Assembly: GCA_016124525.1 (NCBI GenBank)
Contig: WGNO01000031.1
Coordinates: forward strand, 30,623 to 94,622
Source: Nostoc sp. RI_552
Lineage (GTDB): Bacteria; Cyanobacteriota; Cyanobacteriia; Cyanobacteriales; Nostocaceae
DNA length: 64,000 nucleotides
Direction of reading: 5' to 3'
Shown: positions 9,795 to 19,218 of the stretch, one piece after another
Numbering within the stretch: the stretch's first letter is position 1
Layout: the number at the start of each line of letters is the position of its first letter
Program-made: the position numbers and the translations under genes
The notes under the pieces: generated by a model
Database searches by the model: none
Seen by the model: only the letters and a program-made list of their open reading frames with translations
What the model was told of the DNA's origin: nothing

Positions 9795-10514
9795 CTACAA
9801 TCCCTGTATAGCTTGTTTCATTTCGCGGACTGCTCTTTCTATTCCTACTAATGCTGCTCGACTGATAATAGTATGACCAATATTCAGTTCTTCCATTCCT
9901 GGTAGTGCAGCTACGGGATAAACGTTCCAGTAGGTAAGTCCATGACCAGCATTGACCCGCAATCCGCTTTGAATTGCTTGCTCACATCCTTGAGCCAATA
10001 TAGCTAATTCTTGCTGGCGACTTTTTTCATCTTTAGCCTCAGCGTATTGACCGGTGTGGAGTTCAACAAATTGCGCTTTTACCTTGACAGATGCTTCAAT
10101 TTGTGATGGCTCTGCATCGATAAATAAACTGACTGGAATACCGACGCTTTGCAATTTATCCACTATCTCACCTATTCTAGCAATTTGCCCGACGATATCT
10201 AATCCGCCTTCTGTGGTGACTTCTTCCCGCTTTTCGGGGACTAGAGTTACGTAATCAGGTTTAATATCTAGAGCGATACCCAGCATTTCATCGGTGGCAA
10301 CCATTTCTAAATTGAGGTGTGTTCGCACCGTCTGGCGTAGCAGTCGCACATCTCTATCTTGGATATGTCGGCGATCTTCTCGCAGATGGACGGTAATACC
10401 GTCTGCACCCCCTAATTCTGCTAGTACTGCCGCCGCTACGGGGTCTGGTTCCACTGTCCGCCGGGCTTGGCGGATGGTGGCGATATGGTCAATGTTAACG
10501 CCAAGTGTAGGCAC
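9795..10514 (-). CDS. pdxJ: Pyridoxine 5'-phosphate synthase
   Basis: Condenses 1-deoxyxylulose 5-phosphate and 3-amino-2-oxopropyl phosphate into pyridoxine 5'-phosphate, the DXP-dependent B6 pathway. Signatures are [72 protein letters not shown] and the C-terminal [11 protein letters not shown]. The frame stays open to 10685, but I place the start at GTG 10514, which has GGGAG a few bases upstream and gives 239 residues, the usual length. The extra upstream 57 residues look non-coding and overlap the permease gene. Confidence 0.93.
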   Translation of the reverse strand: MPTLGVNIDHIATIRQARRTVEPDPVAAAVLAELGGADGITVHLREDRRHIQDRDVRLLRQTVRTHLNLEMVATDEMLGIALDIKPDYVTLVPEKREEVTTEGGLDIVGQIARIGEIVDKLQSVGIPVSLFIDAEPSQIEASVKVKAQFVELHTGQYAEAKDEKSRQQELAILAQGCEQAIQSGLRVNAGHGLTYWNVYPVAALPGMEELNIGHTIISRAALVGIERAVREMKQAIQGL

Positions 10515-10635
10515 CCTTGTATCTCCCTCTTCATATTCCCTAAGTCCTGATTTTACCGAAAAAATGGGTTTACAGCCCGGTGTTTCTGGGACGGCTTTGA
10601 TGTTATGGTGTTTTGTGTAGAAGTTTTCCGTGATC

Positions 10636-11418
10636 CTAACTCGAAGCACTAGTATAAAAGCGCAAAGCAAATCGCCAAAATCCACTGGAAACCCAAAATA
10701 ACACCACTGCTAACACTCCTGCACCTATTAACCAGTTGATTTGACCCCGACCTAGCATCACTTCTGCTGGTATAGTTGTCAAAAATGCTACTGGTACTAC
10801 AAAAGTAAAGAAAAAGCGGTAAGCGGTGGGATAAGCTACCATAGGGTATCTGCCAGCTTCTAGTAAACCCCGTAAAACTTCAGTAGCATTGTATATTTTG
10901 ACAAACCAAATACTAGTTGCTCCCAACATAAACCATAAACTATAAAGGATTGCCAAACCGAATAACAATGGCACTGCACTCAGAAGATAATTGCTGATTC
11001 CCAAACCCAGGCTTTTACCTGCATAGCCAATGATAATACTGCCAAAAATTAAATCTGGTAGTCCCCAAGGTGATAGGGTATGTGTAGAAAGCCAAAACTG
11101 ACTGCGGATAGGTTTTAGGAGCACAAAATCTAATGTACCTTCCTGGACATGGCGGACAATGCGATTTAAGTTTGGGGCGAGAAGGGTGGCGGCAAAGCCT
11201 TGTAGCAAGGTAAAAATTCCCAGAACCAGTAATGCTGCTTCCCATGACCAACCAGTAAAGGTGTAGCCAGTACGGTAAAACAAGAATAATCCAAACAGAC
11301 TACCTGCAAGACTACCCAAACTGCTGAGGGCAGCTATCAAAAAGTTGAGGCGATACTCCATCTCAGCGGCGATAGCAGTACTCCAAAATAGCCTTAGCAC
11401 TTGCCAATATCTTTTCAT
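10636..11418 (-). CDS. ABC-2 type transporter permease (DUF990-like)
   Basis: 260 residues with six hydrophobic segments, beginning [27 protein letters not shown], typical of the ABC-2 permeases once called DUF990. The stretch [17 protein letters not shown] is characteristic. It would form the membrane part of an exporter with an ATPase that is not in this window. It lies directly upstream of pdxJ on the same strand (stop at 10636, pdxJ start at 10514), so read-through into pdxJ is likely. Substrate unknown. Confidence 0.85.
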   Translation of the reverse strand: MKRYWQVLRLFWSTAIAAEMEYRLNFLIAALSSLGSLAGSLFGLFLFYRTGYTFTGWSWEAALLVLGIFTLLQGFAATLLAPNLNRIVRHVQEGTLDFVLLKPIRSQFWLSTHTLSPWGLPDLIFGSIIIGYAGKSLGLGISNYLLSAVPLLFGLAILYSLWFMLGATSIWFVKIYNATEVLRGLLEAGRYPMVAYPTAYRFFFTFVVPVAFLTTIPAEVMLGRGQINWLIGAGVLAVVLFWVSSGFWRFALRFYTSASS

Positions 11419-11533
11419 ATTGCACCCTTAACCCAATATTTTGAAGCATAGCGAATCACCGACAGTCTTAGCCACAGGATGAAGTATTCAACGTAAAATA
11501 GAATTATTGTGCAAGATAAATTACCTAGATTAG

Positions 11534-11716
11534 ATGATTAAACTAGACCAGTTTTTAAAGTTTATGGGGGTAGCCTCAACAGGAGGACAAGCTAAATTGA
11601 TAATTATTGATGGTGGTGTAAAAGTAAATGGCGTAGTTGAAACTCGACGGGGAAGAAAATTAGTGGTAGGCGACAAAGTAACAGTATATGGGCAAACTTT
11701 TGAGGTTAATCTATAA
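11534..11716 (+). CDS. Small S4-domain RNA-binding protein
   Basis: 60 residues made of a single S4 fold: KLDQFLKFMGVASTGGQAKLII, DGGVKVNGVVETRRGRKL, GDKVTVYGQTFEV. It is of the YbcJ/YaaA-like stand-alone S4 kind that binds structured RNA. The bacterial relatives are linked to ribosome assembly or rescue, but nothing here shows the partner. Single gene, divergent from the ABC-2 permease. Confidence 0.88.
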   Translation: MIKLDQFLKFMGVASTGGQAKLIIIDGGVKVNGVVETRRGRKLVVGDKVTVYGQTFEVNL

Positions 11717-12388
11717 TTTATCTTCTCAGTTCACAAAATATGTCTTTAACACTTTTTCTCCACAAGGCTTTTAGACAAGCTATATAGCAGTGCTGATAAG
11801 TTAAGAACATAAAGATCCCTAACTTCTTGAATCAGTGGGGATTCTTAGCTTTTTGGTTTTGGCAAATCAAATAGAATTGGTACATTTAATTTCTGAAGAT
11901 GACTAATAGTTAGTAATTTAAATCACAAATTAATAATTCCTAAATGTTACATATTTACATTTAAATATTTTAATCTATGCAATATATTTTAAATAGCAAA
12001 AGAATTTACATTATCAAAATATTGATTTGAAAAATATAAGCAGTTTAAAAAAAAATCTGATAATTTTGACAATTACTAAAAAAATCTTTAAGCTAAAGTA
12101 TAGGTTGCACAAAGAAAAGAGAACACATCTGTTTTGTTAGATAAATTAAAAATTGTTGTTGTAAATTATCGGCATGAACAAATGAATTGACGTTAATCAT
12201 TAATGATTGATAGTAATTGCATTTCGTTAGACTAAAACTAGAGACTTAGAACTGCTTTGTCTTGACAAAAACCGGATTTCGCCCGCATATCTGAACAAAC
12301 TCCGGTCAGTTGCAACTAACTAATGTAGTGGTGTGCGGGCTGTGAATATTAACTATTCAGGAGAAATAGATATGTCCAGGAGAACACA
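11717..12388. other. Long AT-rich leader region of the oxidase operon
   Basis: 672 bases without a credible gene. The stretch 11890-12130 is very AT-rich. A TTGACA at 12262-12267 followed after 18 bases by CATATC (12286-12291) is a possible promoter. Downstream, GCCCGCA (12281-12287) and TGCGGGC (12334-12340) form a perfect 7-base inverted repeat that could fold or bind a regulator. I found no clear NtcA site (GTA-N8-TAC). Confidence 0.4.
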
Positions 12389-12889
12389 ATGCTTGAGAAT
12401 CTGATATCTTTGAATGACCATAATCTGCCTTATCCAGATACGATGCACCCCATCGTTGTCCACTTTATAATTGCGATGGTTTTGTTTGCATTCTTCTGCG
12501 ATATAATAGGCTACTTTACTGGTAGAACTCATCTATTTGAGGTGAGTTGGTGGAATATGTGTGTAGCGACCATTGCTATCTTCGTTGCTATTATTTTTGG
12601 GCAATTTGAAGCAGGTCTAGCACAACCTTACGACCTAGCTAAATCAGTATTGAATGTACATACATTGATTGGTTGGTCACTGTCTGGAATTATCGTATCA
12701 ATTACAGCTTGGCGCTATGTAATTCGTATCCGCAACCCTTACAAATTGCCGTTTCATTATATGTTAACTGGGTTGTTATTGACTGTTATTGTTGGCGTGC
12801 AAGTATATCTCGGAGATCAACTGGTTTGGGTATATGGACTGCACACGGTACCAGTGGTTGAAGCAGTGAAGGAAGGTATCTTGCCATGA
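12389..12889 (+). CDS. DUF2231 membrane protein 1 (oxidase operon)
   Basis: 166 residues with four membrane segments; HPIVVHFIIAMVLFAFFCDIIG near the start is the DUF2231 signature (HP-V-H). In heterocystous cyanobacteria a pair of such genes precedes the cox3-type quinol oxidase genes. Its stop overlaps the start of the next gene (ATGA at 12886-12889), so translation is coupled. Role unknown, possibly haem or quinone related; the conserved membrane His residues fit a redox or metal site, which is inference. Confidence 0.85.
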   Translation: MLENLISLNDHNLPYPDTMHPIVVHFIIAMVLFAFFCDIIGYFTGRTHLFEVSWWNMCVATIAIFVAIIFGQFEAGLAQPYDLAKSVLNVHTLIGWSLSGIIVSITAWRYVIRIRNPYKLPFHYMLTGLLLTVIVGVQVYLGDQLVWVYGLHTVPVVEAVKEGILP

Positions 12890-13491
12890 ACTCTGAACTC
12901 ATTGATCAGTTAAGGGCACAATTGGGCGCAAATGGATTACCTTACTCTATTCCCATACATCCCAACTTAGTTCATTTGACTTTGGGTCTGTTCATCATTG
13001 GTATTACTTTTGATATTGTGGGTATGCTGTTGCCGTTGCAAAAACGAGTCTTGAAGTTTTTGGCGATTCCGGCACAACCTGCCAACTTCTTTGATGTGGG
13101 CTGGTACAATATGCTAGGCTCTACCGTCGTTACTATCTTCACTGTAGCGGCAGGCTTTTATGAAATGCTGCTGGCAACACCCCCAGCTGATGTCAAGAGT
13201 GCCTGGGGAATGCAGGCTATGGAAACTATGCTTTGGCATGGGGTTGGTGGGGTATTATTATTCGGGTTGATTGTGGGTCTGACCATGTGGAGAGGATGGC
13301 AGCGTTTTGTTTGGAGTAAGTACCCAGATCAACAAGTGCAGTGGGGTTATCTCGCCACGGGTATGGCAGTGATTTTGCTTATGTACTTCCACGGTACATT
13401 AGGAGCGCAAATGGCAGCTGAATTTGGCATACATAATACTGCCGATAGCTTACTGCGATTGGGCGAAGACCTTAACACAATGCTGAAGTAA
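12886..13491 (+). CDS. DUF2231 membrane protein 2 (oxidase operon)
   Basis: 201 residues, four predicted membrane segments, with IPIHPNLVHLTLGLFIIGITFDIVG as the DUF2231 signature. It is a diverged paralogue of the upstream gene, with which it overlaps by four bases, and probably forms a complex with it. The tail LMYFHGTLGAQMAAEFGIHNT also resembles the first protein's end (YGLHTVP). Downstream, coxB starts after 57 bases containing one TAATGAC-type repeat. Confidence 0.85.
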   Translation: MNSELIDQLRAQLGANGLPYSIPIHPNLVHLTLGLFIIGITFDIVGMLLPLQKRVLKFLAIPAQPANFFDVGWYNMLGSTVVTIFTVAAGFYEMLLATPPADVKSAWGMQAMETMLWHGVGGVLLFGLIVGLTMWRGWQRFVWSKYPDQQVQWGYLATGMAVILLMYFHGTLGAQMAAEFGIHNTADSLLRLGEDLNTMLK

Positions 13492-13510
13492 CCAATGTTG
13501 GTCATTTTTT

Positions 13511-13530
13511 ACTAATGACTGATGACTAAC
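13511..13530. repeat. Heptameric repeat between DUF2231 and coxB
   Basis: Imperfect copies of the TAATGAC heptamer (ACTAATGACTGATGACTAAC). It is a short version of the repeats seen elsewhere in the window. Confidence 0.6.
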
Positions 13531-13548
13531 AAATAAAGACTAAGAATT

Positions 13549-14496
13549 ATGAACGTGCGGAAGATTTTCAATATTTTCAGAGTGTTTGTGGGTGCAACCA
13601 TTGTGGCTGTGATTAGTCTCTGGATAGGACAGCAGGCTTATGGGTGGCTTCCCCCTCAAGCAGCAGCAGAATCTCAGCTAATCGATAATTTAATTAGCTT
13701 CTTAGTGACCCTCGGTGGGTTCATTTTCTTGGGCGTAACCGGCACTCTGATGTATTCCATTATTTTCCATCGAGCAGAAGAAGGGGACTTGACAGATGGC
13801 CCACACATTGAAGGTAATGTCACCTTAGAAATTGTTTGGACAGCCATCCCCATTATGTTAGTGCTGTGGATTGCTGGCTATAGCTACCAAGTCTACGAGC
13901 AAATGGGAATTCAAGGGCCGATGGAAATCGTGCATTTCCATAATCCTATAGGCATGGAATCGGCTTATGCAGCAGCAAAAGAAGAACCGCCTGAGGCTGA
14001 AGCCTCAGCCGTAGAAAAAATTGATGTAGTGGCTCAACAATGGGCGTGGATCTTTCATTACCCTGAAAAAAATATTACCAGTACGGAACTGCATTTACCA
14101 AGCGATCGCCGGGTACGTTTGGCACTAACATCGCAAGATGTGCTGCACGGCTTCTATATTCCTGCATTTCGCCTCAAGCAGGATATTGTACCCAACCACA
14201 TCATTCACTTTGAATTTACTCCCATGCGGGTAGGACAGTATAGGCTCACTGATTCCCAATATAGCGGTACATACTTCGCGACGATGCAGGCCAATGTCGT
14301 CGTTGAATCTTTACAAGATTACCATCAATGGCTGTCTCGAGTTGCGACCCAAAAGCCAACCCCGGCGAACAATCAAGCAGCTTCTGAGTATGCCCAAGCA
14401 ACCAGTCAGTCAGTCAAAACTGGTTGGACTACGGTAGCGCCGGCGGCATCTCCCCTAGTGAATTATGCTGGGGGAAGCAATTTTCCTAATGACTAA
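13549..14496 (+). CDS. Terminal oxidase subunit II lacking CuA (quinol-oxidase type)
   Basis: 315 residues: an N-terminal anchor, two membrane helices (about 10-30 and 50-72, plus 95-115) and a periplasmic cupredoxin domain (158-255). In cytochrome c oxidases the CuA site is C-x3-C-x3-H-x2-M; here the aligned residues are Asp235, Ser239, Phe243 and Met246 (LTDSQYSGTYFATM). Only the first His (DVLHGFYIP, His200) and Met remain. This is the state of the alternative respiratory terminal oxidases (ARTO, Cox3 of Anabaena), which are thought to take electrons from quinol. The stop codon lies inside a TAATGAC repeat. Confidence 0.9.
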   Translation: MNVRKIFNIFRVFVGATIVAVISLWIGQQAYGWLPPQAAAESQLIDNLISFLVTLGGFIFLGVTGTLMYSIIFHRAEEGDLTDGPHIEGNVTLEIVWTAIPIMLVLWIAGYSYQVYEQMGIQGPMEIVHFHNPIGMESAYAAAKEEPPEAEASAVEKIDVVAQQWAWIFHYPEKNITSTELHLPSDRRVRLALTSQDVLHGFYIPAFRLKQDIVPNHIIHFEFTPMRVGQYRLTDSQYSGTYFATMQANVVVESLQDYHQWLSRVATQKPTPANNQAASEYAQATSQSVKTGWTTVAPAASPLVNYAGGSNFPND

Positions 14497-14516
14497 TGAC
14501 TAATGATTAATGATTA
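14487..14516. repeat. Heptameric STRR at the coxB stop
   Basis: Four tandem heptamers, TAATGAC twice then TAATGAT twice, at 14487-14514. The coxB stop TAA (14494-14496) is part of the second copy, so the last residues N-D are repeat-encoded. Confidence 0.8.
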
Positions 14517-14531
14517 AAAGGAAACTTACCG

Positions 14532-16193
14532 ATGACAAATATCCCTCTTGTAGGCATCAGGGACACTAGTGAACAACCTGGTGACTGGAAGAAATACTTT
14601 AGCTTCAGCACCGACCATAAGGTTATAGGTATTCAGTACCTTGTCACCTCATTCATCTTCTTTCTGGTAGGCGGTATCTTCGCCATGGTGATTAGGGGAG
14701 AACTAATTACACCCCCATCTGACTTAATTGACCGCACCGTTTATAACGGAATGTTCACGATGCACGGCACTGTCATGCTGTTTTTGTGGACATTTCCCTC
14801 CCTAGTGGGTTTTGCTAACTATTTAGTACCTCTGATGATTGGGGCGCGAGATATGGCATTTCCCAGACTCAACGCCGTTGCCTTTTGGATGGTACCGATA
14901 GTTGGGATTCTCCTCATGGCCAGTTTCTTTGTCCCTGGAGGTCCGGCCCAAGCTGGTTGGTGGGCTTACCCGCCAGTCAGTCTGCAAAACCCCACAGGTC
15001 ACTTAATCAATGGTCAAGTGCTTTGGTTAGTGGCAGTAGCTGTATCCGGGGTATCCTCAATTATGGGGGCAGTGAACTTTGTTACCACAATTGTCAAAAT
15101 GCGCGCTCCTGGTATGGGATTTTTTCGGATGCCCTTATTTGTTTGGGCAGTATTTAGCGCTCAGATTATCCAATTGTTTGGATTACCTGCACTGACAGCA
15201 GGTGCGGTCATGCTGCTGCTAGACCTGACGGCTGGTACTGCCTTTTTCAACCCCAGCCACGGAGGTAATCCAGTTCTGTTTCAGCACTACTTCTGGTTTT
15301 ACTCCCACCCGGCAGTTTACGTGATCATTCTGCCTATTTTTGGTATTTTCTCAGAAATTTTCCCGGTCTATGCCCGCAAACCACTATTTGGCTACAAAGT
15401 AGTTGCGATTTCCTCTATGTTAATTGCTGTAGTCAGTGGTATAGTTTGGGTACACCACATGTACGTTAGTGGTACACCTGCCTGGATGCGGCTAATATTC
15501 ATGCTCACAACCATGTTTGTTTCTGTGCCCACAGGCATTAAAGTATTTGCTTGGGTAGCGACCATTTGGGGCGGGAAACTACGACTAGATACACCGATGC
15601 TGTTTTCCCTGGGTGCTTTAGTGATGTTTGTCTTTGCAGGTATAACGGGAATTATGCTTTCCTCCGTACCTGTAGATGTACACGTCAATAATACTTACTT
15701 TGTAGTTGGTCATTTTCACTATGTTCTCTTTGGCACAGTGACGATGGGTTTATATGCTGCCATCTACCACTGGTTTCCCAAAATGACGGGGAGAATGTAC
15801 TACGAAGGCTGGGGTAAATTACACTTTTGGTTAACATTCATTGGCACTAACCTGAACTTTTGGCCGATGCACCCATTGGGACTCCAAGGAATGTTACGCC
15901 GAGTTTCTTCCTACCCGCCAGAGTACGAATTTTGGAACATAATTGCTAGCTTAGGCGGATTTCTGCTGGGAATGTCCACTTTACCGTTTATCTTCAATAT
16001 CATAGCTTCCTGGATGCAGGGGGAAAAAGCACTGGATAATCCCTGGCGTGCCATAGGCTTAGAGTGGATGGTTTCTTCTCCCCCGCCGGTAGAAAATTTT
16101 GAAGAAATTCCCATCATCATCTCCGCACCCTACGGCTACGGCAAATCAGAACCTTTAACAGCCAACAACCCTGCATTCAAAAACGCAGACTAA
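14532..16193 (+). CDS. Haem-copper oxidase subunit I
   Basis: 553 residues, about 12 membrane helices, the catalytic subunit that reduces O2 at the haem-CuB centre. Haem and copper ligands are visible: HGTVMLFLWTFP (low-spin haem His), SHPAVYVIILP (CuB His with the cross-linked Tyr), WVHHMYVSG (two CuB His) and HFHYVLFG (both haem His). It belongs with subunits II and III in one operon. If the cluster is the cox3 equivalent, it should be induced in heterocysts, where respiration lowers oxygen for nitrogenase; that expression is inferred from relatives, not seen here. Confidence 0.95.
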   Translation: MTNIPLVGIRDTSEQPGDWKKYFSFSTDHKVIGIQYLVTSFIFFLVGGIFAMVIRGELITPPSDLIDRTVYNGMFTMHGTVMLFLWTFPSLVGFANYLVPLMIGARDMAFPRLNAVAFWMVPIVGILLMASFFVPGGPAQAGWWAYPPVSLQNPTGHLINGQVLWLVAVAVSGVSSIMGAVNFVTTIVKMRAPGMGFFRMPLFVWAVFSAQIIQLFGLPALTAGAVMLLLDLTAGTAFFNPSHGGNPVLFQHYFWFYSHPAVYVIILPIFGIFSEIFPVYARKPLFGYKVVAISSMLIAVVSGIVWVHHMYVSGTPAWMRLIFMLTTMFVSVPTGIKVFAWVATIWGGKLRLDTPMLFSLGALVMFVFAGITGIMLSSVPVDVHVNNTYFVVGHFHYVLFGTVTMGLYAAIYHWFPKMTGRMYYEGWGKLHFWLTFIGTNLNFWPMHPLGLQGMLRRVSSYPPEYEFWNIIASLGGFLLGMSTLPFIFNIIASWMQGEKALDNPWRAIGLEWMVSSPPPVENFEEIPIIISAPYGYGKSEPLTANNPAFKNAD

Positions 16194-16263
16194 CCTTTCC
16201 CTCGGGGCACTTTTGGGCTTTCCTTGGCGTTTTTCTGGGTTTAAAAAAGGAGAATTCTCATCA

Positions 16264-16878
16264 ATGGACAGTTCCATCAACTCAAAGGAGTTGCAATTGC
16301 CAAAGTATCACACAGGGGTTGAACACGAACACGACGAAGAAGGTAACAAAATGTTTGGCTTCGTAGTCTTCCTTCTGTCCGAAAGTGTGATCTTCCTCAG
16401 TTTCTTTGCTGGATATATCGTCTACAAAACCACAACTCCTAACTGGCTACCAGCCGGAGTTTCCGGACTAGAAATCAAAGAACCTGCAATCAACACAGTT
16501 ATTCTTGTTTCCAGTAGCTTTGTGATTTACCTAGCAGAACGCGCGTTGCAAAACCACAATTTAAATGGGTTTCGCTTTTATCTCGGCGCAACAATGGGAA
16601 TGGGTAGCTACTTTTTAGTGGGACAAGCTATTGAATGGAGTAACTTGGAATTTGGCTTTACCTCCGGGGTATTCGGTGGTATGTTCTACCTGCTAACTGG
16701 TTTTCACGGTTTGCACGTTCTCACTGGTATTATATTGCAGTTGATTATCTTTGTCCGTTCTTTTATTCCAGACAACTACGAATCAGGTCACTATGGCGTA
16801 AATGCCACTTCTTTGTTTTGGCACTTCGTAGATGTAATTTGGATTGTTTTGTTTATCCTCATTTATTTGTGGCAATAG
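16264..16878 (+). CDS. Haem-copper oxidase subunit III
   Basis: 204 residues with five membrane helices, the short subunit III form. Signatures include FLLSESVIFLSFFAGYIVY, FVIYLAERALQNH, the GFHGLHVLTGIILQLI motif and FWHFVDVIWIVLFILIYLW. I start it at ATG 16264 (MDSSINSKELQ), behind AAGGAG; the open frame upstream to 16213 has only a TTG. Last gene of the operon. A hairpin follows at 16908-16937. Confidence 0.92.
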   Translation: MDSSINSKELQLPKYHTGVEHEHDEEGNKMFGFVVFLLSESVIFLSFFAGYIVYKTTTPNWLPAGVSGLEIKEPAINTVILVSSSFVIYLAERALQNHNLNGFRFYLGATMGMGSYFLVGQAIEWSNLEFGFTSGVFGGMFYLLTGFHGLHVLTGIILQLIIFVRSFIPDNYESGHYGVNATSLFWHFVDVIWIVLFILIYLWQ

Positions 16879-16907
16879 GGCTTGGAGTAGACATCTTCGC
16901 CCAAAAA

Positions 16908-16937
16908 TGTAGAGACGTTCTATGGAACGTTTCTACA
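16908..16937. terminator. Oxidase operon terminator, dispersed repeat hairpin
   Basis: TGTAGAGACGTTC pairs with GAACGTTTCTACA over 13 positions with one mismatch and a four-base loop. The TAGAGACG core recurs at 22048-22073, so it is a dispersed repeat used as terminator, placed here between convergent genes. Confidence 0.6.
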
Positions 16938-16993
16938 ACAGTGATGAGAATGAACGCCAAGTTAAATATCAAAAAACTTAAATATCAAAAAAC

Positions 16994-18037
16994 TTATTCA
17001 CCCCAGCGATACCACTGACGAAAATTGGCTCCAGCGCTCACAGCCAAACCAATTTGATGCTGTAATGATAGTTCGTCGTGACCGCCTTCGTTAGCACCGA
17101 TGTAATACATCCGGAAACTACCATCATCCATTGGTACCACACAAGGGGTACCCACTGCTCGTGCATCCCAATAACCAGAACCTTTTTCAGCATGACTAAA
17201 TATGGGGACATCTGTATCTTTTTGCCAGTGAATACCATCATCAGAAATGGCTAAACCAATAGAGTGGTAACCACTGTTATTAACACCTTCATAAAACATT
17301 AAGTATTGTTTGTTGATTTTCAAGACATGGCGAGTGCCAATACCTCTCTCATCAAAACTTCCAGATTCCCCCGGACCTAAAATCTGACCCACTTTTTCCC
17401 AATGCAAACCGTCAGTTGATACTGCTAGACCAACTAAAAAACCTTTTTCTGGGTTTAAGGTGTGGTAGTATAATTTCCAACTTTGACCATCACGCAAGAC
17501 TTGGGGCCAGGCACAAAACAGGGCATCAAATTCGCCTGCTTGACCGACATCGAGAATTGCCCCTTGGTAAGCACCTTCTAACCGTACCCAATTTATACCA
17601 TCACGGGAAATAGCGCAGCCGGGGCGCATCTTTAACCCCTTGGCTGAAAATTTGCCAATATCAACAATTGTGTGGTTACCGCCAAAGTACCACATCCAAT
17701 AAAGATTATCGTCAAAGTTAACATTACTAACACCAACATGGGCTGAATCAAAGCGATGAGCGTCTGGGTGAGGCTCTAATACAGATCCCATTGTCAGTGG
17801 GCCTTTGAGCCGTTGCCAATTCACACCGTCAGGAGAAATGGCCAAGCCACAGCGACCAGTAGGTAAATTAATTTGCTGATCAAAAGAAGCATCCCGACCG
17901 TAGTACCACATCTTCCAGGTACCATCAGGACAGTGCATTACCTGTGGTGCAGAAACCCGCTCGGAGTCCCACCAGCCTTCTGTTCCTGGTGCTAAAATTA
18001 GACCGGGTTGATTCATTTGTGTTAATTGATTACTCAT
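16994..18037 (-). CDS. Five-bladed beta-propeller protein (glycosidase-like)
   Basis: 347 residues built of five repeats. Each blade has a GLAIS-DG--W element (near 64, 140, 203, 261 and 330) and an aromatic-Asp strand motif (WWD24, FD97, FD171, FD229, WD291). This fold is shared by GH32, GH43, GH68 and GH130 sugar-cleaving enzymes. No signal peptide, so cytosolic. Its start overlaps the stop of the upstream monooxygenase gene (ATGA at 18034-18037), hence translational coupling. Substrate unknown; a glycoside or phosphorylase reaction on a product of the two oxygenases is an inference only. Confidence 0.75.
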   Translation of the reverse strand: MSNQLTQMNQPGLILAPGTEGWWDSERVSAPQVMHCPDGTWKMWYYGRDASFDQQINLPTGRCGLAISPDGVNWQRLKGPLTMGSVLEPHPDAHRFDSAHVGVSNVNFDDNLYWMWYFGGNHTIVDIGKFSAKGLKMRPGCAISRDGINWVRLEGAYQGAILDVGQAGEFDALFCAWPQVLRDGQSWKLYYHTLNPEKGFLVGLAVSTDGLHWEKVGQILGPGESGSFDERGIGTRHVLKINKQYLMFYEGVNNSGYHSIGLAISDDGIHWQKDTDVPIFSHAEKGSGYWDARAVGTPCVVPMDDGSFRMYYIGANEGGHDELSLQHQIGLAVSAGANFRQWYRWGE

Positions 18038-19188
18038 GAAGTTAGAAGATAACTATAGAGCCACTGTTCAAACTTAGCATCACTCACTTGTGCTTGCCGC
18101 ATCATTTTTCCTAAATAGATTTCGCTATCAGCTTTATAGGCATCCTTGGCCCCCACTGCATTACGAACCTGTATAATGTGGGTGCGGGGTTTACGACTAT
18201 TTTCATAATTAGCTAAGGCTGCGTTAATATCGGCCCCGTTGCGAAGGTATTGGGCAAGTTCCCAAGCATCTTCAAAGGCTGTATTGGCTCCTTGTCCTAG
18301 TAATGGCACCATTGGATGAGCAGCATCTCCTAAGAGTGTGACTCTGCCTTGACTCCAGTTTTTTAGGGGGGGTCTGTGACATATGGGGCGCTCCACAATG
18401 TCTTGAGGATTTGTTGCTGCCAATATTTCTTGTACTGGTTCTGCCCAACCAGCAAAGTTTTCTTGGATACGAGATTTTACATCAGCAGGACTTTGAGCAA
18501 TAGATCCATGGGGACATAGAGAAGCTGCACTCCAAAATACATATCCACTACCTAGGTCAAAGAAGCCAAATATTTTGCCATCGGATGCTGTGATAGACAT
18601 AACTTGATGAGGAAGTAGTTTTTCGTGGCTGTATTTGAGAACAGCTCGCCAAGACATACGACCGGCATAAGTGGGATCTCCGTCACCAATTAATGTTTGT
18701 CTAACTGCGGAGTTTAATCCATCGGCACCAATTAATAAATCTGCCTGCACGGTTTTTCCACCTTCAAAGCATACTTCCACCTGTTGCTGATTTTGCTGAA
18801 AGCCAATGCACCTATGGTCAAGGTGAATGATATCAGGTGGAAGTTGAGCCGCGAGGATTTCTTGGAGACGTGACCAGCGAATTTGTAACATTGGTTGTTT
18901 GTATTTTTCCAAGAGTGTTACCGATTTCTCCCCAATTAACTCGCCGTTACTTTTATACAGTTTCAGCTTGTGAGTTTCGCTACCTTCTGCTTTTAATAAG
19001 TCAGTGATACCAGGTGTAATTGCCTCTAGACTATGCAAACCGTTGGGCACAAGACTTAAAGCAGCACCCACTGGGCGCAAAAGACGGGCTTTTTCGTAGA
19101 CATGGGCATTGATACCTTGTTTACGGAGTGCCTGAGCCACGGATAAACCACCAAGTCCCGCACCAATAATTGCTACTTTGTTAACCAT
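18034..19188 (-). CDS. FAD-dependent monooxygenase (salicylate-hydroxylase-like)
   Basis: 384 residues of the group A flavin monooxygenases that hydroxylate or epoxidise aromatic or isoprenoid rings. The dinucleotide fold is VAIIGAGLGGLSVAQAL at the N-terminus, the middle has GADGLNSAVRQTL (DG motif), and the FAD ribityl site is GDAAHPMVPLLGQGANTAFED. It resembles zeaxanthin-epoxidase- and salicylate-hydroxylase-like proteins. Middle gene of a three-gene minus-strand cluster; it is 30 bases after a second flavin monooxygenase and overlaps the propeller gene. Substrate unknown. Confidence 0.88.
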   Translation of the reverse strand: MVNKVAIIGAGLGGLSVAQALRKQGINAHVYEKARLLRPVGAALSLVPNGLHSLEAITPGITDLLKAEGSETHKLKLYKSNGELIGEKSVTLLEKYKQPMLQIRWSRLQEILAAQLPPDIIHLDHRCIGFQQNQQQVEVCFEGGKTVQADLLIGADGLNSAVRQTLIGDGDPTYAGRMSWRAVLKYSHEKLLPHQVMSITASDGKIFGFFDLGSGYVFWSAASLCPHGSIAQSPADVKSRIQENFAGWAEPVQEILAATNPQDIVERPICHRPPLKNWSQGRVTLLGDAAHPMVPLLGQGANTAFEDAWELAQYLRNGADINAALANYENSRKPRTHIIQVRNAVGAKDAYKADSEIYLGKMMRQAQVSDAKFEQWLYSYLLTS

Positions 19189-19218
19189 GGGTTAAGTATT
19201 ATTCTGTAATATAGCTAG

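Noticed and set aside
11717..12388. NtcA site upstream of the oxidase operon
   Set aside because: I searched for GTA-N8-TAC by eye and found no convincing match.
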